Virus record (IMG/VR): IMGVR_UViG_3300044673_000235
Location: 1-53,114 of that record
Strand: one strand, 5' to 3'
Source: a virus
DNA: 53,114 nucleotides
Below are positions 50,501-53,114 of this stretch, piece after piece (the stretch's first letter is position 1; every line of letters begins with the position of its first letter). A program made the translations under genes and the position numbers. The notes under the pieces were generated by a model. It was not told the DNA's origin, searched no databases, and saw nothing but the letters and a program-made list of their open reading frames with translations.

Positions 50501-53114
50501 TTCTTGAGCCCCGACGTCTCCAGAGCCCAGTCCATGAAGGCGTCCCTGGAGCGCAAGACCAGGGGGTTTCGGGGGTAGGCGACCAGCGGATCGACCTCGG
50601 TAGCCTTCCCGTACTCGGCCGCGAGCTTCTTCGTCGTGGTGCTGTAGAGGCCCTTGCCCAGCATGAAGACCCCGGAACCCTGTCCGGGAGCGCTTTCCCC
50701 TCGGTAGAGCTTCTTCGGGGCACCTTTCGGCAGCGGCATATCCGTCGGGAAAGGGTCGGTCTGGAAGAGAGTCTTCCCCCCGGCGCCCGTCTCGACCGCC
50801 TCCCGGTAGAACTGAGCGAGCGCCGCCTGCCGGTTGGTTTCGTTGAAATCCTTGGCCTTCCTTGCCGTGTTGGACGCGGCTCTCGCTTCCTTCTCCAAAG
50901 ATTGAAGGACTGGCACCTCGGCCTCGGTGAGGGTCGGTCCAAGCTGATCCGCCAGGACCGAGAGGTTCCTGGTGTTGACCGCGTTCTCTGCGAGGGCGGT
51001 GAAGTCCTCGAAGGTACGGGCGACCGGGGTCTGCTCCAAGGTGCCTTTGTTGAAACCCTTGACATCAGAGATAAAACGCAGTACGCTCGGCCCATGAACC
51101 GACACCGACAAGTACCCCTCGTCTGCACCGGCTGTGGCATCACCTTTTTTCGCTCCAGCCAGTGGACTTCCAAGCATTTCACCGGAAGTACTCGGCCGTT
51201 CTGTAGTCATTCCTGCTACGGAATCAGCAAGAGGCAAGGCTTTGTTGACGCTATCGGCTATGTGGACAAAAAAGGCTATCGCTTCATCCGTGTGGGTGGA
51301 AAGAAAGTCGCGGAGCATCGTTTCGTCGCGGAGCAAACTCTCGGGCGAAAACTGTTGCCCTTTGAGACTGTCCACCATGTCAACGGGGAGCGCCTCGACA
51401 ACAGACCGGAGAATCTTCTGGTCATGTCCAAAGCTCAACACACTATTGAGCACTACCCGCTGCATTGGTGCATCGAGACCGCTAAAACCTTGAGAGCGGA
51501 AGGCTGGACCTACAAGCAACTGGCGCAAAAGTTCGGCGTTACCACGCAAGCCATTTTCAGTGCTTTCAGGACTCGCAGTCTCACCCGAAAGTGCCGCCAA
51601 AAGAGCGTTGGACCGGAAAACCCGTAGAGGCTTCCCCTCGTCGTTCAGCACCAGCTTCCCGGTCTGGTCGTACTGCGCGTCCCCCGGCGCCGCCGTCTCC
51701 CCGGCCACGCCCTGGATCTGCAGCTTCCTCCTCGCCCACGCCTGCTCCGGGTCGAGCCCGTGCCGCTCGCCCAGCGTCGTGTAGAAGGCGCTCGTCAGGG
51801 CTGCGGCCTTGCTCGCCTCGGACTTGCTGACGCCCGCGCCTTCTGCCATCGCCTGGAAGTCGGCGAAGATCCTCGTCGCCGGGGTGTCCTGCTTCTCCGT
51901 CGCGGCGGCCAGGACCTCGGCGGCGCGGGCGTGGAGCTCGGGGTCGGAGATGAGCTGCTTCATCTCGCGAGATTCTCGGGGCGTCGGGATGTCGAGGCTG
52001 ACCGTCACGTCGTCCACGAGAGCCATTCCCATGGCCTTCCCGGCGATGTGGGTCGTCCAGGCCTCCATGGGGATGGCGACGTACCCATCGTTCTCACCAG
52101 ACTTCGCGAGCGAGTCAGAGAAGCCGGGGATCACTGCATCGATCTGCGCCGGGGTGGTGTTTCGCTCCTGGAGGAACGTCTGGACCGCCTCGGCGTCGGC
52201 GTAGACCATGGGCGGGGCGCCGTTCTTCACGGCCGCCTCGGCCAGCTTCTGAATCGTCTCGGGGGACCGGGCCCTCGTCTCACTGTCCTTCGTGGCGTCG
52301 TTCAACGCCCGGAAGACCTGCTGCTGGTGCTCCGACTGCTTGATCCGGATCGCGCCCTCCGCAATCATCCCGACGGAGACAGGGCCGCCGAAGGCGAGAC
52401 CGCCAAGCAAACCCCCATATCCCGACTGGAAGTTCAGCCCCCACTCGGCTGACGTCAACGGGTCGAAGTATCCCCCGCCGGTCGCCTTGTGGGTGACCAT
52501 CGTCTGGAGATGCTGCTGCGTGAACTCCTCCGCATAGTTCCCCATGCCGGCAATCGCGAGAGGTGTGGCCGCCTTGGCGAGCACTCCCTTGATCGTGGGC
52601 TTGGCGAGCGCCTCCATGACCTCTTTCCCGCCGGCAAGGGACAGGAGCCGTTTCATGGTCTGACCGCCAAGGGCAAACACGCCCCCGGCGGCAACGTCAC
52701 CCAGTCCTTCCACTGAGGCCGCCGCCATCCCGTAGAGGTCGGCATACTTGAGGGCCTTCTCCCAGGGGACACCGCGCTGCAGGAGGTCCGGGAAGGCCCC
52801 CGCCGCCTCGTACTCCCGGCTGGCCTTCCACTTCTCCATCTCACCCCCGAGGAGGGCCCCGGTCCCGGCCGCCGGCAGGGCGAGGGGCGCGCCGGCGCCT
52901 GTCGCCAGCGTGCCCAGGCCGAAGAGGAGCCCACCCTTGGCCGCGCCGACGGCGCCCCGCCCCCACCCCGCGCCCATCATGGGAAGCGGCTCCACCGTGC
53001 TCGAGAGGACCTCGGAGGCGCGACGCTCGAGCCAGGTCCGAGGACTGTCCTGAAGCTTCTGCTGTTCGGCCTCATGCTTCTGGATCTTTTCGTAGACCTG
53101 TGCTTGGGTGGCCG
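44503..53114 (-). CDS. Giant polyvalent internal virion protein, main part (N-terminus at 1-803)
   Basis: Numbering for the joined 3082-residue protein. A Gly/Ala hydrophobic stretch lies near 255-300. An ADP-ribosyltransferase-like domain lies at about 1010-1130 ([36 protein letters not shown]). [20 protein letters not shown] is near 1495 and [20 protein letters not shown] follows; both are conserved in phage polyvalent proteins. A zincin site, [14 protein letters not shown], is near 1823. Long helical regions follow, and the C-terminus has [16 protein letters not shown] and a hydrophobic segment. Residues about 709-886 and 1321-1488 are encoded opposite two HNH genes and resemble each other. 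Such proteins enter the host with the DNA. Confidence 0.85.
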   Translation of the reverse strand, partial: ATQAQVYEKIQKHEAEQQKLQDSPRTWLERRASEVLSSTVEPLPMMGAGWGRGAVGAAKGGLLFGLGTLATGAGAPLALPAAGTGALLGGEMEKWKASREYEAAGAFPDLLQRGVPWEKALKYADLYGMAAASVEGLGDVAAGGVFALGGQTMKRLLSLAGGKEVMEALAKPTIKGVLAKAATPLAIAGMGNYAEEFTQQHLQTMVTHKATGGGYFDPLTSAEWGLNFQSGYGGLLGGLAFGGPVSVGMIAEGAIRIKQSEHQQQVFRALNDATKDSETRARSPETIQKLAEAAVKNGAPPMVYADAEAVQTFLQERNTTPAQIDAVIPGFSDSLAKSGENDGYVAIPMEAWTTHIAGKAMGMALVDDVTVSLDIPTPRESREMKQLISDPELHARAAEVLAAATEKQDTPATRIFADFQAMAEGAGVSKSEASKAAALTSAFYTTLGERHGLDPEQAWARRKLQIQGVAGETAAPGDAQYDQTGKLVLNDEGKPLRVFRSNALLAALSGETASPESTENGLRGNAELLRQLLVGPAFRSQGFSGLDAPMQRVVLNSVLSFGHDQKILRSVVEALPVDMVDSLKGQQFSPESLLRDETMLRDFLSTHTDEAIAFFVHIADSVNKALPLADSVAGMTTERPSTSGEMLGSPLAGAKKGDATAGADEGYLSVSVHGPSVLRFISDVKGFNKGTLEQTPVARTFEDFTALAENAVNTRNLSVLADQLGPTLTEAEVPVLQSLEKEARAASNTARKAKDFNETNRQAALAQFYREAVETGAGGKTLFQTDPFPTDMPLPKGAPKKLYRGESAPGQGSGVFMLGKGLYSTTTKKLAAEYGKATEVDPLVAYPRNPLVLRSRDAFMDWALETSGLKNAREFNTKFADPAEFVRAQGFDGIVAGDVVVRYPSEGKTYKQAPIWYSKLDEAAQKGPAKAKVSDWLKFLEGKQVPKAEIEWRMAGLDPAALMTKGEVQAHLAANEVRVEEVRKGEGLGIPWKPRADGKQGSEAISLAAGTYRTGENLNGWYAEFEHSNGSVDPLFDEDEQEFFATEEEARNVAAALGFLSPEEDFGTATNTKFGAYKTPGGENYREVLLTLPGNEYRGGHWDEPGVLAHVRLQDFTAVVPDTVQAQAGKAGADRLAAQAKVLTDLVESPAFQAEGLRGLQVEDRKAVEAGVFSAARDPKVLRGIVPLIPVDVMDQLVRAELTPEQFLSDKAMLSHALSGDPKAAVRFSEPAAATVFVRSTARLVAEEAGRSSEAVRLPIQGGVAPGALDVGGSHKTQRILLIEEIQSDMHQQGRKKGYGTPPAAFTVIDQNGNQRGQFETKAEAEEYLKNAPVFVDREASTIREVPGVFEGVPDAPFKGTDRGGWVDLALKRILRMAAEEGYDRVAWTPGEMQAERYDLSKQISRITYEDNSTGGMGRPKLEGEPSRGTLTAWGLSGDKVLDQYVRNPADIENYIGKEAAQKLLEAQPVAGQSAGIGVRRRSLEGLDLKVGGEGMKGFYDKIVPAAVSRLTKQYGVKVGETTLAEAQESKRVKAENSIRRQTGEPLVEARGTKVPAFDVTPALKEAALNRGFSLFQNRQNEARGAITFGNAGTVIKLFETANKSTLIHELGHLFLEEYTQAAADPEAPQSLKDELAKIRAHLGAAEGQAFTDAQHETFARSFEAYLFEGKAPSVELVGVFDQFKAWLLTVYRYVANLHVDMNPEIKGIFDRMLASDAQIAEAEAYHTTYDELKGDLTAAWKLTEDEQKRLQERREKAKSQTRRTRESRLLAAYVKALGGKAEFAAQAKQELDANPVYRAMDELAAGQGLAASDLDWLVGEEQRKALSKRRPGLVSLEGGQAPETVAAAHGFATPAEMVAQMLAAPAKASYIKERVVELTKQAEADILRATQDPAAVPADEDWHNDERLKLLLETIALVQAKQGQPEKLRAAGIRAKALREVARQKLSTLPVAEASAFSRFSAQELRARKKATSLQAAGKTADALVWMRNEALAHAMVLEAIRVRDEAAAGEKYLGKFDASTPKSVPQEYRDQIMMLLRAGGFAPGATPEDLTKLATWLHERELHNANPENDALDMPDIDPRLFQPWTATNPRGRTGAPDPRQMPVDLFQAYVDAVKSLEHIGRAEGQLLAGEKRAAVQAVVDACVEVADRQPKQKKSTSPGAKPGGLLKGISYLRRIENFFYTQMDGGTPLGPWLTHFIEPFAQASATKADVLKPVVEAIEAAAVERLGKQGTDVFALGALRRLAGEQGAEVVLSPWYKKQSYPELGGATLSKVEVLCMALNMGNELNISRMEEGFEGWTREDIVHVIEKTLSLEELRFVQACWDAINLFWPHIEQVHEKATGVKPEKVVAQPITFHGEEFAGGYYPITYNPHQGSNVFGDPAAGSRTAKLDAKKTLQEAMGGNALSASTRKGHTERRQQFGGGQQPLLDLSVLWQHLDNVSHDIAYRLPVRDANKLLAQKDIIRAIHNVGGEPMFKEVKQWVHDVANDYRDSHTLAFWESFFLHSRAGLVTVAMGWNLAIGMDALADFSLFTSPTSIGPFYLAKGAKAFWAGMNEENRSATLEAALAKSAVLREIKDNWNRDVLDATKKSLAGKKRDRLHLFGFAGMVEAHVATVGWLGAYQKGLDTFNGDDEKAVRYADMEVRRTIGTGKVQDMAHVMRPGHPLARLFTMFFGWMNKLSNLLMDAKALRARGKLSNWGVMGVFVSTVLMPAILAEVLRGRYRRPDGDEDKESWKKFAAKKATRDTALLFPGMVPGVRDAVNAFTRMRYGKVEYEMTPASRPIEASLQLLHEASKATDKWIEDDPDWLGEIKPKDVLDVSGYWLGLPSGQIWKTSTAVLDGIASDEITPNMVLNTFLGAPPGTRRNR
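49252..49280 (+). promoter_or_regulatory. Promoter of the first antisense HNH gene, leaderless layout
   Basis: TTGTAT (49252-49257), 17 bases and TACGCT (49275-49280) end seven bases before the ATG at 49288. On the other strand the same DNA encodes [11 protein letters not shown] using unusually AT-rich codons. Confidence 0.55.
49288..49791 (+). CDS. HNH homing endonuclease antisense within the giant virion gene (copy 1)
   Basis: The product is 167 residues. An N-terminal zinc finger ([10 protein letters not shown] and [10 protein letters not shown]) is followed by the HNH core ([42 protein letters not shown]) and a C-terminal HTH ([20 protein letters not shown]). It lies between virion-protein codons for VLAHVR and LLIEEIQSD, a junction that other polyvalent proteins have nearly adjacent. 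It runs opposite to all surrounding genes. No ribosome-binding site is evident. Confidence 0.88.
   Translation: MRAPNVECAWCHTPLYREPNRLRRSSRFFCNKACGGAYKHGRSGGFAEPYRRFRIAGKSVREHRFVAEKLLGRKLGSNELVHHIDGNQRNNAPENLRITSRAEHARLHGLSVFDLKTAQALRLEGRTFNEIGKHFGLCGETIRSRFASLGLHRVRHHSRKVLKPDVG
51059..51087 (+). promoter_or_regulatory. Promoter of the second antisense HNH gene, leaderless layout
   Basis: TTGACA (51059-51064), 17 bases and TACGCT (51082-51087) end six bases before the ATG at 51094. The minus-10 hexamer is identical to the one before copy 1. Confidence 0.62.
51094..51627 (+). CDS. HNH homing endonuclease antisense within the giant virion gene (copy 2)
   Basis: The product is 177 residues. 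Zinc finger ([20 protein letters not shown]), a beta element ([17 protein letters not shown]), HNH core ([47 protein letters not shown]) and C-terminal HTH ([20 protein letters not shown]). Same architecture as copy 1, so they are paralogues, but not near-identical. Upstream codons in the same frame belong to the antisense shadow of the virion gene; the ATG at 51094 fits the domain start. Confidence 0.88.
   Translation: MNRHRQVPLVCTGCGITFFRSSQWTSKHFTGSTRPFCSHSCYGISKRQGFVDAIGYVDKKGYRFIRVGGKKVAEHRFVAEQTLGRKLLPFETVHHVNGERLDNRPENLLVMSKAQHTIEHYPLHWCIETAKTLRAEGWTYKQLAQKFGVTTQAIFSAFRTRSLTRKCRQKSVGPENP
52949..53114. repeat. Terminal redundancy of the contig, right copy
   Basis: Second copy of bases 1-166 with the two differences noted for the left copy. 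Both differences lie within the first 40 bases of the left end, where read support at a contig edge is often weakest. Confidence 0.93.

Noticed and set aside
50200-51093. The long upstream extension of HNH copy 2
   Set aside because: The in-frame residues before ATG 51094 are antisense shadow of the virion gene; the promoter-like site and zinc finger both place the start at 51094.
27380-51627. Self-splicing introns or inteins hosting the HNH genes
   Set aside because: Two HNH genes are antisense to the host gene, I see no intein splice-junction residues (Cys/Ser start, HN end), and I could not recognise group I or II core elements by eye. It remains testable with a covariance-model search.

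Overview
The window is an essentially complete tailed-phage genome. The last 166 bases (52949-53114) repeat the first 166 (1-166) with two mismatches, and one reading frame runs straight through that join, so the contig closes into a circle of about 52,948 bp. Base composition is high in GC, with a few lower-GC patches. Ribosome-binding sites are purine-rich, many genes overlap by 1-4 bases (ATGA/GTGA), and GTG and TTG starts are frequent. This suggests a phage of a high-GC bacterium. The head-tail connector, tubular proteins A and B, internal virion proteins and lack of a tape measure or tail sheath point to a podovirus (short tail). I see no single-subunit RNA polymerase, integrase, tRNA or CRISPR array.

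There are two transcription arms. The leftward (minus) arm starts at a small XRE-type repressor at 31.0 kb and runs to 22.4 kb through early/middle genes: primase-helicase, a DNA methyltransferase, small zinc-binding and HTH proteins, a RuvC-like resolvase, a TGT-like protein and a DUF5664 protein. A terminator-promoter pair at 22.3 kb separates these from the late genes: terminase small and large subunits, connector, scaffold, coat, structural proteins, two tail-fibre/spike proteins, tubular proteins and internal virion proteins. The last internal protein is a 3082-residue polyvalent protein that crosses the contig join (803 down to 1, then 52948 down to 44503), followed by a beta-helix tailspike and a small Cys-rich gene. 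The rightward (plus) arm runs from 31.2 to 42.4 kb: small early proteins, an SNF2 helicase, a DUF2800 nuclease next to a DUF2815 single-strand binding protein, a PAPS-reductase-like protein and a family A DNA polymerase. The arms meet tail to tail at 42444/42445 with no gap.

The main non-coding landmarks are the divergent control region at 31.03-31.22 kb and an AT-rich, repeat-dense stretch at 24.7-25.5 kb that is a candidate replication origin. A 13-bp palindrome of the form GTTAGNNGCTAAC occurs in both regions and again at a second rightward promoter at 34.5 kb, suggesting one phage regulon.

The most unusual feature is a set of three HNH endonuclease genes nested inside longer genes whose reading frames stay open across them. 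One lies in the +1 frame of the methyltransferase and two lie antisense within the 3082-residue virion protein. Each is preceded by TTGNNN, a 17-bp spacer and TA(A/C)GCT, ending only 6-7 bases before the ATG. That is what a leaderless mRNA with its own promoter would look like, and differs from the Shine-Dalgarno-led starts elsewhere in the genome.
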